A stretch of 64,000 bases of DNA from Hanleya hanleyi (GCA_036873755.1 JAVTVY010037197.1:62001-126000), one strand, 5' to 3'; shown: positions 44,870 to 55,985, counted from the stretch's first letter. Numbers and translations are program-made. The notes: a model not told the origin generated them from the letters alone.

Positions 44870-46043
44870 GGCCCGGAGAGGGCCGGGCCTTGCCGGAAGG
44901 GGGGCCTTTGACCTTTTGACCTGGATGTGACCTTTGACCTTTTGACCCGAAATTCACCCGCGCACCTCCGGATAAACCTCGCGTGCATGTGCGGCCGGAT
45001 AACCCGCGCGCGCTGCGGCCGGGACGGGCTGGGGGAAGCCCGAATGGAAAATCCGGACCATACGTCTAAGGTTTATGAAAAAATTGGAACTCTTCTGTGT
45101 TCGGAGGTAGTTTCATTTTGGTCATTCTGAAAACCGGAAGTGACGTCACACACTTGCGCAGACCCACTACAATGACCTGCGCATGGAAAAACCCCGGATG
45201 TAAGATGATTACCCTAATTTAACATGCACCCACCCCTGCACAGGCCCCGATAAGCCCGGAGATCGATATTAGGCCCCACTAGACAGGGTTGATAGGAGTT
45301 TTCCCCTATTGTAGGGGTAAAGTCCGCGTTCCGCTTTTTATATTTTTTCTGGAGAAACTTTTACATACACCCATCCCGCCTCTCCCAGCAGGCCCCGATA
45401 ATCCCGGGGGACCGATACTAGCCCTTTGGGATAGGGTTGATAGGGGTTTTCCCCTATTGTAGGGGTAAAGTCCGTGTTCCGCTTTTTATATTTTCGGAAC
45501 AATCCTAAATTTACATACACCCACTCTCCCACCCTACCTCTCTCAGCAGGTAATAAGCCAGGGACCGATATTAGCCCTTTGGGATACGGTTGATAGGAGT
45601 TTTCTCCTACTGTAGGGGTGAAGTCCGTGTTCCGCTTTTTATAGTTTCGGGACAAATCCTAATTTTATATGCGCCTACCCATGACTGGATGGCGCTGGAG
45701 GAGCGCTTCACTTTGACACCTCACTCGACCCGATCAGTCCACTAGGGGCCCCTCTCGCCCCTGAAGATTGCCGAACATTCTCACGAAAACCCACGTATTT
45801 GGGACTAATTTCTGTCAGCGGAGGCAGACCGCATCACCGCCGGACCGCATCACCGCTGAGGAATACATCCCCAAGGTCACACCCGATTCACGCACACCGG
45901 AAGTGGCGTCATACACTTGCGCAGAACACTCCTCCGCACATCCCCTCCCCATGACCTCCACGAAACCTCCACTTTCACTTTTTTTCACTTTTCACATGCG
46001 CACTGAACCAAAAAAAGCGTGAATATGCTTGCTGTATACTACT
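44870..46043. repeat. Polinton terminal repeat at the right end of the array
   Basis: Inverted relative of 49740-50000 and same-orientation relative of 60655-61939. Contains GGAAGTGACGTCACAC, two to three ~130-bp subrepeats with GGGGTAAAGTCCG and CCGCTTTTTATATTTT, and ends TATACTACT at 46043. Shows where the array's parent element ended. No gene seen. Confidence 0.7.
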
Positions 46044-46100
46044 ATTATTCCCTACCTCCCCCCCCCCTGTAATCAATCTAATTAACCAATTAACAACGGT

Positions 46101-47082
46101 AACGAGCTCCTATGGAGAAACCGGATTATACTAGTTTCATTGATTTCAGTAAAGCTTTTGACTCTTGTCAATCGTGATCTCCTTTTCGACAAATTAAAGC
46201 AAAACGACGTAAATGGTAAAATATTCTCACTGCTAACATCTTTATATAATAACATCATAATATAAAAAGTCTGTGATGAAATACCAGACCGCTTAATCCT
46301 ATGTAGGAGTTTGACAAGTGTGTACGTAGCATATCTTCAGCGCTCAATATATTTATTGATAATATATAGGATAATATACCACAGGACTCTGATCTGGTTC
46401 AATTTAATGGATTCATTGACTTCTTGTTTATTCAACAGGCTTAGTGTGAACTTAGACAATACAGATTTTTCGTCAGATTAAATCATCTCTTGAAGTATTA
46501 TTCCAGAACCAGTTTAGGGCTTCACTACAGGACAATCAGTCTCAACTAGGATCTAATAAAATGAGATCATTTCGGCTATTCAAAACAGAAGTGAGATTTG
46601 AACCGTATTTGGCTTTATGCAAAAATTCAGCATATCGCAAGTCCTTTACCAAGCTTAGACTCAGTAATCACAAGCTTAAAATTGAGACTGGAAGGCATAC
46701 TAGACCTCCAACTCCAGCTCATCAACGTCTATGTAATAGTTGTAATACTGTGGAAGATGAGATACATTTTGTGTTGAAATGTAATAGACATAATGCAGAA
46801 AGGTATTACTAATACAGCATATGGAACACAAATACCCTCATTTCATGAATTTGACAGATACTGACAGGTTTATATTTATCATGTCTCTTGAAGATGACGA
46901 GTTAACTCCTATAATATGTAAAACAATACATTTTTGGTTTTCCGAGAGCCTGAGAGTTGACAGAAATTGAACCCACCACATTCATGTAGATCTAATGCTA
47001 ATTCTGTTTGTTGTTTGTTTATTGTTCTCATGTTTGTACTCTACCCTGATGGGTGCTTCGTACAATAAAATCTTGAATCTTG
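46101..47082 (+). pseudogene. LINE-type retrotransposon fragment
   Basis: 'FIDFSKAFDS' near 46139 resembles reverse-transcriptase motif A. The open frame 46561-46812 resembles the cysteine-containing C-terminus of non-LTR elements ('LCNSCNTVEDEIHFVLKC'). Ends near AATAAAATCTTGAATC. Many stops and frameshifts. Confidence 0.65.
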
Positions 47083-47215
47083 TGTCACATCTCCTATTTG
47101 CAGATGATCTTATGTTAATCTCCGAATCTCCTGTAGGTCTACAAAAATGCCCGGTCTTGAAATGTCTTGTCAAATTAACTTTGATAAAAAAAATTTATTC
47201 TAGTTGAGGTTATTA
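47083..47215 (+). pseudogene. Second LINE reverse-transcriptase fragment
   Basis: 'LLFADDLMLISES' carries the FADD catalytic box of a reverse transcriptase, directly after the 3' tail of the previous fragment. Order and frame show a separate remnant. Confidence 0.6.
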
Positions 47216-47264
47216 TATCTCTGATTCGTGTTTATCACATATGCAAATGAGCTTTCATGATGTC

Positions 47265-50000
47265 AGTAGTAGTGTAAGGACCGATCGACGCAACTTTCAC
47301 CCGGATGTAAAAATGACGTCACTTCCGGTTTGGGTGAATGGGGCGTGACCTTTGGACATGTCTAGACTTGTCTGTGTCTGTCATGTACTGGGGTTTTTCC
47401 CCACAATGGCGTAGATGTAATGGCGGTGTGCATCCCGAAGAGGCGTCCGTGAAGCTGTAATGGCGGATAATGGCGGAAAGACCTGACCGCCATTGTGGGG
47501 AAATGGAGGATAATGGCGGAAAATGGCGGATACGTTGACCGGAAAGACCCGAAGGTGAACGCCATTGTGGGAAAATGGAGAATACGTTGACCGGAATCCC
47601 TAGAGGACCGATTGGGTCGAGTGAGGTATCAAAGTGAAGCATTCGTGAAGGGGCATCTGATGGGCTGGGTGTGAGATTGAAATATCGGTATTCTGCGCAT
47701 GCGCGTTGGCCAAAGGGTATGAAAATAGACGTTTTGGAGCTAGGGGAGCCACTAATGGTCCAATGGGGTCATATGAGGTATCAATGTGAAGCATTCGTGA
47801 AGGGGCATCTGACTGGACTAGCGGCTCAGGCGTTGTCACCATTCTGCGCATGCGCAGACAGGGAATTGTGGGAAAAGGGTATGAAAATAGACGTTTTGGG
47901 ATCTAGGGGAGCCCCTAATGGGCCGATGGAGTTGTATGAGGTATCCATGTGAAGCCTATGTGAGGGAGCATCTGACTGGACTAGTGGCTCGAGCGTTGTC
48001 ACCATTCTACGCATGCGCAGACAGGGAATTGTGGGAAAAGGGTATGGAAATAGACGTTTTGGGATCTAGGGGAGCTCCTAATGGGCCGATGGAGTTGTAT
48101 GAGGTATCAATGTGAAGCCTATGTGAAGGGGCATCCAGTCATGGGTGGGTGCATGTAAAAATTTTCCTGAAAAAAAGCGGAACACGGACTTTACTCCTAA
48201 AATCCGGGAAATGCCTATATGGGGTATGGAGGGTATATAGGTCGCCGGGCTTACCGGGGCTTGCCTATCAATAGAGTTATCTCCCCCTAGTTCCAGGGTG
48301 GGTGTATGTAAAATTTTTCCTGAAAAAATACGGAACACGGACTTTATCCTAAATTACGGAAAATGCCTATATGGGGTATGGGGGGGTATAGGACCATCCT
48401 GGGAAACCTACTTCTATACATTTGCGGTATAGGTTGTGGGATCTCGTTTTCTTAGTCTCGTCAAGACAAACATGATAGGAAGTGTCGCGGAGCGAATCGT
48501 TGAAATTTTTGGAAAAAGTTCAGGGAGACCCATATAGTCCCATACTAGGGGTATAGGACCAATGTTCGTCCCACTGGGAAACCTACTTCTAGACATTTGC
48601 GGTATAGGTTGTGGGGTCTCGTTTTCTTAGTCTCGTCAAGACAAACATGATAGGAAGTGTCGTGGAGCGAATCGTTGAAATTTTTGGAAAAAGTTCAGGG
48701 AGACCCATATAGTCCCATATACGGGTTATGGGGGTATAGGTCCAATGTTTGTCCCACTGGGAAACCTACTTCTAGACATTTGCGGTATGGTTGTTTGGAT
48801 TTGTTTTCTTAGTCTCGTCAAGACAAACATGATAGGAAGTGTCCCGGCAGGAAACGGTGAAATTTTTGAAAAAAGTTCGAGGTCTGTCTATAGCCCCATA
48901 TAGACCCATATACGGGTTATGGGGGTATAGGTCCAATGTTTGTCCCACTGCGAAACCTACTTCTATACATTTGCGGTAGGGTTGTTTGGATTTGTTTTCT
49001 TAGTCTCGTCAAGACAAACATGATAGGAAGTGTCCCGGCACGAAACGGTGAAATTTTTGAAAAAAGTTCGAGGTCTGTCTATAGCCCCATATAGACCCAT
49101 AAACTGGGGTATAAGCCCAATGTATGTATAGGTCCATACGGGGTGGACGTGTTGGAGTCTCGGTGGGCCACTAATGGTCCGATGGGGTCGAGTGAGGTCT
49201 TATTTTGAAGCTCTCATGCAGGAGCACTTGACTACACTAATGGTTCGTACGTTGTCAATAGTCTGCGCATGCGCAGCCTGGCCGTAGTATAGAAAGCAGG
49301 CATTTTTTGGGGGTGTGTGCGGGTGTGTTTGGGTTAGAAATGGGCTATTCACGGTTCGAATGGGTCGTGTGAGGTATCATTGTGAAGCCTATGTAATGGA
49401 GCATCCGATGGCGTGGATTTGGGGTAGAAATAGGGTCATTCTGCGCATGCGCAGCCTGGCCGTAGTATAGAAAGCAGGCATTTTTGGGGGTGTGTGTGTG
49501 GGTGTGTTTGGGTTAGAGATGGGCTATTCACGGTTCGAATGGCTCGTGTGAGGTATCAATGTGAAGCCTATGTGAGGGAGCATCTGATGGCGTGCATGCG
49601 CGGTAGCCAAAGGGTATGGAAATAGACGTTTTTGTGGTCTAGGCGAGCCCCTAATGGGCCTATTGTGTCGAGTGAGGTATCCATGTGAATCCTATTTGGG
49701 GGAGCATCCACCTGGACTAACATTCACGTGGTTTGGTGGGTCTGCGCAAGTGTGTGACGTCACTTCCGGTTTTTCAGAATGCTCAAACACTACCTCCAAC
49801 TTTCCCGGCTCGCATCCTGGCCCGGCCCGGCCCGGCCCGGCCGCAGCGCGCACGCGCGCGCGGGGGTAATCTGATGCCGCAGCGCGCGCGCGCGTCATCA
49901 TCGGAAGTGCGTGGATGAATGTCGGGTCAAAAGGTCAAAGGTCACATCCAGGTCAAACGGTCCAAGGTCTCCCTTTCGGCAAGGTTCAGAGGGGACAATG
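47265..50000. repeat. Element B left terminal repeat
   Basis: Matches 60655-61939 inverted, but expanded by internal satellites. Contains TGCGCATGCGCA at 47845, 49264 and 49442 and TGACGTCA near 47313 and 49757. The GC-rich alternating CG tract near 49850-49900 is repeated at the right end. No gene seen. Confidence 0.75.
48400..49110. repeat. ~180-bp satellite in left terminal repeat
   Basis: Four tandem units marked by TTAGTCTCGTCAAGACAAAC and GAAATTTTTGGAAAAAG. Comparable in layout to the 175-bp satellite of element C but diverged in sequence. Confidence 0.8.
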
Positions 50001-50417
50001 TTGCGGCATCGATAGTCAGAGCTTGAACCCCAAAAGGGGATTGTAAATTAACCTGGGAAGCATGGGCAGTTCCATTTGGACCAATCAGCGGTCGAGAAAA
50101 AGTGCCAATGAGCGATCGATAAAAGAACCAATGGACGGGTACTAGGTACACGTCTGCGCCTAAATCCGGGTACTGGGATGCTTTCGCCTACGTCCGCGCC
50201 TACATCCGGGTTCCTTGTACACCCGGGTAATGTTTTCTGGGCATGGATGGGTTACCTTTGGCTCCATTCTAGGCCACTGATTGGCTAATACGGTGTTCAA
50301 AGCCAGTTTCATGCATTTGCTCATATAGAAAACACACAAGACAGGGTTTTTTTGGTGAGATCTCATTTTGTTTTTTATTCAGTAACAACAACAACATGAG
50401 AACAACCACGTGAAAAC
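50001..50417. other. Non-coding interval
   Basis: Between terminal repeat and protease. Contains several CCAAT-type sequences (near 50080 and 50128) and AT-rich stretches. No gene or convincing hairpin seen. Confidence 0.4.
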
Positions 50418-50589
50418 TGAAGCCCAGAACGGGGGACTTGTACATTGAAAGAACTGAAGCCCAGAACAGGGGGCTTGTACATTGAAAGAACTGAAGCCCA
50501 GAACAGGGGGCTTGTAAACTTAAGCCCAGAACAGCTGGCTTCTGTACATTGAAAGAACTTAAGCCCAGAACGGGGCTTGTACATTGAAA
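50418..50589. repeat. 37-bp minisatellite at protease 3' end
   Basis: About five copies of a unit around AAGCCCAGAACAGGGGGCTT plus GTACATTGAAAG. The innermost copy overlaps the last codons of the protease frame, so it probably grew from the gene end. Confidence 0.8.
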
Positions 50590-51031
50590 TGATGGGCAGC
50601 CCAGTCATATACGAGTACATCGCGGTCCTCGGCCTTGGGGTACTCGTCAAACATCTGTACGATGGTAGATAAGGGTCTTCCCCGGCATCGATGGTACAGG
50701 TAAAACAAGCAATATTGTCCGCACACGCTACTGCCCAGGCTTTGCAACGTTTGACTGTTCCAACACCACGTCTCTGTGCCTTGATCCATGAAGTCTGTTA
50801 AATCGGGATGGAGGGGTGGCAGGCCGTACGGGTCAAAGTATTCGCTCTGCTGTTCTGTCAAGTACACGGCCACCCAATGTTCACCGGGCCGATCCATCGG
50901 GTCCGTGTTGAGAACGTAAGCAGCAGGATACATACGGTCTAATGGGAACACATCTCGGGCGAACACCCCTTGAAGACCATACGTGCCCCTGGGTCATTCT
51001 CCAGCACGGTGGTTATCTGGTCTGTATCCAT
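50559..51031 (-). pseudogene. PRO: Adenain-like cysteine protease
   Basis: Related to the adenovirus protease, which matures capsid proteins. The open frame (GTG 50966 to 50559) shows the triad pattern: His30 in 'GEHWVAVYL', Asp45 in 'YFDPYG', Cys82 in 'SSVCGQYCLFYL', with Gln72 a possible oxyanion residue. The likely ATG at 51031 starts immediately after the major capsid stop. Its first ~16 codons are in another frame because of a 1-bp difference in the G-run near 50990. That may be a lesion or a homopolymer error. The C-terminus runs into the minisatellite. Confidence 0.8.
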
Positions 51032-51032
51032 G

Positions 51033-52343
51033 TTAGGTGGAAAAGTCACACAGGACGTTGCGCGCATTGTCCACTTGAATGATGTTGTCAAACTCGGCGT
51101 AGCAGATCACATTGACGGTGGTCGCGAGGGCTCGTGCAAAGTGGATTTCCAACCGTAAATTGCCTTGCTTGGCCAGGGCCAGCTGATGGTCGTTCTCTAA
51201 GGTGGGGGTCAGATCGAAACAGAACAACGTGTATCCGTTCCCGTAGTCCTCCCGACTGATCAAATTCCCTTCGTCCTGGTTGATTTGACCGGTGGCTGTA
51301 AACAGGCTCTGATAGGCTCGAATGAAATTCCTGCGCCCAAAGTTCAGTGTTAAGGCCGTGGCTGGCACCTGTTGTCCATCCACATGCAGGGCCACAAAAT
51401 TGATGCCGAAATGTTGAAAGTCAAACGGATTATCTGGGTAGGCTCCGCTGAAACTGGTATTTTCCACACAGGCCAGGATCAATCGCTTGGGTAGTTCCCC
51501 CAGGAACAGGTTTTCTTTGTTGGCGCCCATATTTCCAGCAGGCACAGAGAACACTTTGGTTTGTACACGTCGGATAGGGTACTGGGCTGGTTTTGTTTCC
51601 AAGGCTTTCATGTGTCCCAATTGAACGGCTGGATTCGGTTTCACTTTTCGGACATACAGGACTGCGTCTTGGATGACAATCTTATAGTCCGCTGCATGCC
51701 CCTCTATGTTAGTGGCCATCAAGGCGAAGGTCGGAGGCGCCCGTATCAGTCGGATTTTGATGGGGATCTTGTTCAAGAGGTACCGGTCTTGCATGAACAT
51801 GTCTGCGTGCAGTCGACCCATGAGATCCACTTAGGCACTGTTTGCAGTGAAAGCCTTCCGTTTGTTATATCCCCCATTGTCCACCGTGTCCATGTGCTCG
51901 GGTGTGTCCTGGTAGAATAAAGCGGCTGTCAGCTGAGATTTTTTAGCCTCTCGGCCATACGACAACAGTGTCTCGATGTAGGCTCGATAGGGGTACGTGT
52001 TGGTGGAGTCACTGATGAGTTTGTCGCTGAGAAAAATATCCACCTGTTGAAACATCGAGTGCAGCCAGAGATTCGTCGGGCCCACCGTTGCTTGGTCAGC
52101 GATTCTGGTGCCAGCTCCATTGACCACCTTGGCTTTCACATACAAGTAGGTATGGGCTAAATCCACATAGGCCGTATCCGCATTACTGATGGTGAACTCG
52201 ATGGGCCCGGTTTCGTTGATGCTGGAGAGCGGGAGATGCTCCACCCATAATCCTTGTTCGACACTGGTCTGTGTGGGCGGCACGGTCCACAAATCAAATT
52301 CACTGTTGGTGGAGGGGCAGGACTCGGCGTGGATCAAGGACAT
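51033..52343 (-). pseudogene. Major capsid protein (double jelly roll type)
   Basis: About 436 codons, starting 'MSLIHAESCPSTNSEFDLW'. The Polinton major capsid protein is known to adopt a double jelly roll and form hexon-like trimers; assignment here is by gene content and resemblance. The frame is complete except for one in-frame TAA at 51831-51833, about codon 171, with no frameshift around it. The U10 copy has a sense codon there. Start is 4 bp after the pX stop; the protease follows. Confidence 0.8.
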
Positions 52344-52346
52344 GTT

Positions 52347-52740
52347 TTAAGAAAAGATATCCTTTGTCTTCTTCGATGTGCGTCGTCGCTGGGTCGGTCG
52401 TCGACTGGTGCGTGGTCTCGGTGGGGCAGCTCTTTTATTCCCTACGGTGCGTTGTGCTTTGGCCACCAAGACGCCTCCCGCTTCTTTGGCCCGCCGTTTC
52501 AAGGCTTCTTTGGGTGCCGTACCCCCCAAGACATCACCGGCCACTTGCAGTCCACTGCGTACCGCTTGTTTGCCGATTGCTTTCACCCCACGCGTCACCA
52601 AGGGCAGGAACGTTTTGATGATGCTGCCGAGTATGTTCCCCAGTCCATGTCCTCGTTGCATGCGTGCACCGCTAAAGACCGGAATGCCACCCCCGGCCTG
52701 TTGGGCATAATAGTCCATATAGCTCGTAACGTACTTTCAT
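52347..52740 (-). pseudogene. pX-like core protein
   Basis: The natural ATG (52740) overlaps the penton stop as TAATG. A 14-bp deletion near 52722 shifts the first codons, but an in-frame ATG at 52718 leaves 123 codons: Gly-rich amphipathic centre ('GHGLGNILGSIIKTFLPLV'), 'KRRAKEAGGVLVAKAQR', then an Arg-rich tail. Small size, basic tail and position before the major capsid gene fit the virion protein compared with adenovirus pX. Confidence 0.65.
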
Positions 52741-53527
52741 TATGCAAAGTGGGGAGCACGTGCTTGTCGAAAATGAGGTGTCAACACCACTTTTCCTCGT
52801 TCGAATGCCACCGGTCGTCCCGTGTCATCTCTTATATCCACCGTGATCGTGTTGATGTCAGTTTGTCGTACGGGCAAGTAGAGCATGTGGGTGAAACTGT
52901 GGGTGACTTGACCTCCATACGTCTTTTTAATGGGGACCACCCGTAACAGAGGTGTGTTGATATCGCCCACGATGTGGTTGTCCACCACGTCCGAGTAGAC
53001 GTAGAGTCCGTACATACCCGACTTCATATCCATCGGCATCTCGCCTTGGTGGGCGGTGGGACCAGCAAACGTCTTTAGATCGAAACCCAGCATTTGCTGT
53101 AGGATAGGACTCAGTACGACACTCGCCTTGGCGGTGACGATAAGCTGTGCCTTGTCGTTGTGTGCGTTGTAATCGAAGTCCACGTGATTCTTGAAGTGAA
53201 AGGATTTGATGGATTTTGAACTATTCGTGACCTCCCGTAGAGCCTTATAATGCAACAGTCTTGACAGCCCACCCATGAACTCTTTGGGGTATCGTATTGG
53301 CCTTCGGGCAGGGTGAGTCGGGTGTTTTTGCCTTCGTAGGTCACCTCGTACCACACTTCATTGGCTCGCACGTTGTACCACGAGTAAGGGTATTGGATAT
53401 CCACGAGGCCACATTCCCATCGTCCAGGTAAATGCAACGGTTGCGGTAACTGGGTGACGTACTTGGCCAAGGTGTTGTCAGGAAACACATCCAGCGAACT
53501 GTTACTGGGTAGGGTGAGGTAAAACAT
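52740..53527 (-). pseudogene. Penton-like minor capsid protein
   Basis: About 262 codons, starting 'MFYLTLPSNSSLDVFPDN'. The Polinton minor capsid protein is a single jelly roll that builds the vertices. One C missing from the run near 53287 breaks the frame after 'GQYDTP'; both parts are otherwise open. It lacks the 1-bp insertion that disables the array copies, so the array lesion is not ancestral to this element. Confidence 0.75.
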
Positions 53528-53560
53528 GGCGACTGAGCTGTCCTGCTGCTGCTGTTGGTT

Positions 53561-54406
53561 TTAATAGGTGTTCCAGGCCTTGGGCGGTTGTGTCCGGCGT
53601 CGTGTTCGTCGCGTTGACTTGCTACGTGTCACGGCTCTGGAGATGTGGGGTGTCCTGATCGAGGATGGTTTTTTAAAGGTCTGAAAAGAAGGTGCCCGTT
53701 GTGGTGGTGGAGTTTTGGGGGGTGACTCCGGTTCCCAGTCGGCTTCCCAAGGTTGTGGAGTCTGTCGTGGTGCACGACTCGGCGAGTCACGCTGCATAAA
53801 GTCCCAGCGGTGGGGGTTCCCCACCAATTCCTGTGGTACATGCATGTTTTTCAAGCCTTGAGCGAAGGCCTCCCATCGTCGAGGATCCGTGTGCGACCTG
53901 CGTTGACGCATCAGGTCATTCACTAAATCCGTCATGTGGGTCCCGGGGACCACCTGATTCTGTACCAGGAGTTCGCCTTTATCATTCCAAGTCATGTTAG
54001 GATTCTGTTTCATCCGTTGTAATACCAGGCCAGCTTGTTTCTTGAACGAGGCAGGTACACTCTTCAGCACTTCGTCTTCCACCCACTGTGGGGCTGTGGG
54101 TGGTACCCCAGGTAATGGCGGCTGTTGGAGCGGTGCTGAGGTCGGCGGTCTGTCACTTGGTGGTGGTGGTGGTTGTGGTGGGGTAGAGAGGGTTTTGTAT
54201 TGGTCCATGAACGTCATGTACCGTTGAAGCGTCTCATTGTACCGTTGTACTTTCTCACTGTCGCTTAACCCCGGTCTCTGTAAGATCTGTTGCATCTCTC
54301 CATCGAGGGTGTTTATGGTCTTCACCGTAGGTGGAACAGGGTAGGACGATTGGAGGTTTTGAAGGAACCGTGGTTCGACGAGCACCATTTTTTTCGTTTG
54401 GTTCAT
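53561..54406 (-). CDS. ORF281, proline-rich conserved Polinton protein
   Basis: Intact, 281 residues, unknown function. Residues 28-70 look helical ('EMQQILQRPGLSDSEKVQRYNETLQRY' region), 75-107 are proline-rich, a conserved middle includes 'MKQNPNMTWNDKGELLVQ', and the last 30 residues are Arg/Ser-rich and end 'PKAWNTY'. Its ATG overlaps the ORF110 stop (ATGA), suggesting coupled translation. Position in the capsid block and the basic tail suggest a virion or assembly role; that is inference. Confidence 0.7.
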   Translation of the reverse strand: MNQTKKMVLVEPRFLQNLQSSYPVPPTVKTINTLDGEMQQILQRPGLSDSEKVQRYNETLQRYMTFMDQYKTLSTPPQPPPPPSDRPPTSAPLQQPPLPGVPPTAPQWVEDEVLKSVPASFKKQAGLVLQRMKQNPNMTWNDKGELLVQNQVVPGTHMTDLVNDLMRQRRSHTDPRRWEAFAQGLKNMHVPQELVGNPHRWDFMQRDSPSRAPRQTPQPWEADWEPESPPKTPPPQRAPSFQTFKKPSSIRTPHISRAVTRSKSTRRTRRRTQPPKAWNTY

Positions 54407-54747
54407 TGTCGGCCGAAGAGTCTACCCAATACTGGACCCAACACGGAAGCGGCCAACGGTGCTAAGATGGCCCCGAGAAAGCCGCCTTTCTGTAACACCT
54501 TTTTCTTTTGTGTTTGAGGGACCCGCTTCTGGACTAGGGTTCGGAGACCTGTCTTATGCTTGGCCAACTTGGTCTTCTGAGCCGGAGTCAGTGGTACGTT
54601 GCCTTTTAAGAGATTGTACCCGATCTCGCACAGACAGCGTACAAGGTCAGGGTCCGCACCGCGTACTATGGTTCGGACTAACTCGGGTGGGGCCGTCTTC
54701 AATACACGGAGCGTGGGAGCGTGCTTCCTTACTCGCGCAGACATCAT
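54403..54747 (-). CDS. ORF110, conserved Polinton small basic protein
   Basis: Intact, 114 residues, unknown function. Pattern: 'PPELVRTIVRGADPDLVRCLCEIGYNLLKGNVPLT', then a Lys-rich middle ('AQKTKLAKHK', 'QTQKKKVLQ'), then a Gly/Ala/Leu-rich hydrophobic C-terminus ('LAPLAASVLGPVLG'). The end may insert in or touch a membrane. The start is the first ATG of TACATGATG after a TATA-like box. From memory, related small proteins recur in metazoan Polintons. Confidence 0.7.
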   Translation of the reverse strand: MMSARVRKHAPTLRVLKTAPPELVRTIVRGADPDLVRCLCEIGYNLLKGNVPLTPAQKTKLAKHKTGLRTLVQKRVPQTQKKKVLQKGGFLGAILAPLAASVLGPVLGRLFGRQ

Positions 54748-54780
54748 GTACAACTAATGCCAGAACCCACAACTCTGCTC

Positions 54781-54788
54781 TTTTTATC
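54781..54788 (-). promoter_or_regulatory. TATA-like box of ORF110
   Basis: GGATAAAAAG on the minus strand, about 35-40 bp before ATG 54747. Conserved as AGATAAAAAGG at the same place in the array units. Confidence 0.5.
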
Positions 54789-54827
54789 CACCTCAGAGAC
54801 AAAGTCAACCCTGCTGTGGTATTCATT

Positions 54828-54893
54828 CTTTTCATTATCCCCATCATCAAACACACACACCCCAGCTGGGGGGAACCACTGTGGGTGTGTTTA
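54828..54893 (-). terminator. 3' hairpin after ATPase (element B)
   Basis: On the minus strand: TAAACACACCCACAGTGG, loop TTCCCCCCAGC, TGGGGTGTGTGTGTTT, then GGGGATAATGAAAA. Same place and form as in the array. Confidence 0.55.
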
Positions 54894-54895
54894 CA

Positions 54896-55504
54896 TTATC
54901 TTTGCATGTACACGTGGTGTGCCTCTCCGGGAAAGATGCCTGTCCGTAGTCGAGGATGTTCGGGGGTGGCTTGCTTGAGGTCGAAGAGCATATACCCGTG
55001 CTTAGGGGTTGTGGCATCTTTAAAGGCTTCCAACGCAAACGGTGTGCGGCCGGGATACATCTGTCTCGCCAGGTGCAGCAGTTGAGTGGTATCTCTCGGG
55101 TTTTTGAAGACCACCAAGTAGTGGGCATTTAAGCTGATGTTCCGATGTTCTTTGTTTTTACTGAACAGATTCTGCACAATGTAGATGATGCTGAGCCGTC
55201 GATGGTAGCTGCCTTTGGTAAAGAGTTGGGTGACCCGCGCATCCGTCTCCGCCATGAGATCATCCAGAACCACCAAGGTGTCGGGTTCCAAATCGGCCAG
55301 GTTGGGTAGGCCTTCCACGAACGTGATGTGGGGCATTGCTGCACACGCTGCCTGCCATTCTCCGTAACACCACACGACTCGGGCAATGGGTGGGGTGATC
55401 ATGCTGTCGGCGTGTTGAAGGAGCTTCCTGACGAAGTGCGTTTTGCCGGAGCCCGTCGGTCCTGCGATGACGCAAGTGAAGGGATGCTGCCAACGGGGGT
55501 CCAT
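54896..55504 (-). CDS. ATP: A32/FtsK-type DNA packaging ATPase
   Basis: Intact, 202 residues. Walker A GPTGSGKT at 15-22 and Walker B 'LVVLDD' with Asp81/Asp82. Downstream 'LFSKNKEHRNISLNAHYLVVFKNPRD' region is typical of the family, which pumps DNA into the capsid. The array copies have Lys for Thr22 and Gly for Asp82, so this is the reference copy in the window. The N-terminus overlaps the downstream end of the TM frame. Confidence 0.85.
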   Translation of the reverse strand: MDPRWQHPFTCVIAGPTGSGKTHFVRKLLQHADSMITPPIARVVWCYGEWQAACAAMPHITFVEGLPNLADLEPDTLVVLDDLMAETDARVTQLFTKGSYHRRLSIIYIVQNLFSKNKEHRNISLNAHYLVVFKNPRDTTQLLHLARQMYPGRTPFALEAFKDATTPKHGYMLFDLKQATPEHPRLRTGIFPGEAHHVYMQR

Positions 55505-55985
55505 GGTTGGAGGTGTATCCGTTGTCGTGGTAACCCGCTCTTGTAAATTTGGTACGAGTGAACTGGAGTGGTGGGTACAACGTCGGTCGTCGTTGTCTGT
55601 ACACTGTGAGGGATGATGATGGTGGTGGGTACAACGTCGGTGGTCGTTGTCTGTTCACTGTGAGGGATGAAATCTGGTGGGTCTTCAGACGTAGTGGGTG
55701 TTCTTGGTGTAGGTGTGAGCTTGGTGTGGAGCTCGACGTGGCTTGTACACGGGGTGTGGTGGTGGTGACTGGGCTCGATACGGGGTTGACTGGTGCTACC
55801 TGTAGACCGGTTTCACTGATGGCTGGTGTTCTCAATTGGTTAAGTAACGTGCTGACATAGGCTACGTCGTAAAACACACCTCCGTACCACACACTCAGCA
55901 GGGTTAGCACTATCACCACAAAGCCCACTTGCGCTTTGCGCGTTTTGGGAGACGCTGTGTTCAGAGGCAGCTGCTGTTTGTCCAT
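55505..55985 (-). pseudogene. Small membrane protein with Ser/Thr/Pro-rich region (TM)
   Basis: ATG 55985 ('MDKQQLPLN'), 50 bp after a TATA box. Short N-terminus with 'KTRK', one hydrophobic segment (about residues 20-38, 'VGFVVIVLTLLSVWYGGVFY'), then a Ser/Thr/Pro-rich stretch. A frameshift near residue 92 puts the rest in another frame, which runs to 55260 over the ATPase. A 54-bp tandem duplication ('SLTVNRQRPPTLYPP' and 'SLTVYRQRRPTLYPP') lies in the shifted part. Mucin-like, single-pass; no family recognised. Confidence 0.6.

Noticed and set aside
49780..49900. CpG island promoter of a host gene
   Set aside because: The CG-rich tract is part of the Polinton terminal repeat and recurs at 44990-45030 and 60660-60740 without a gene beside it.
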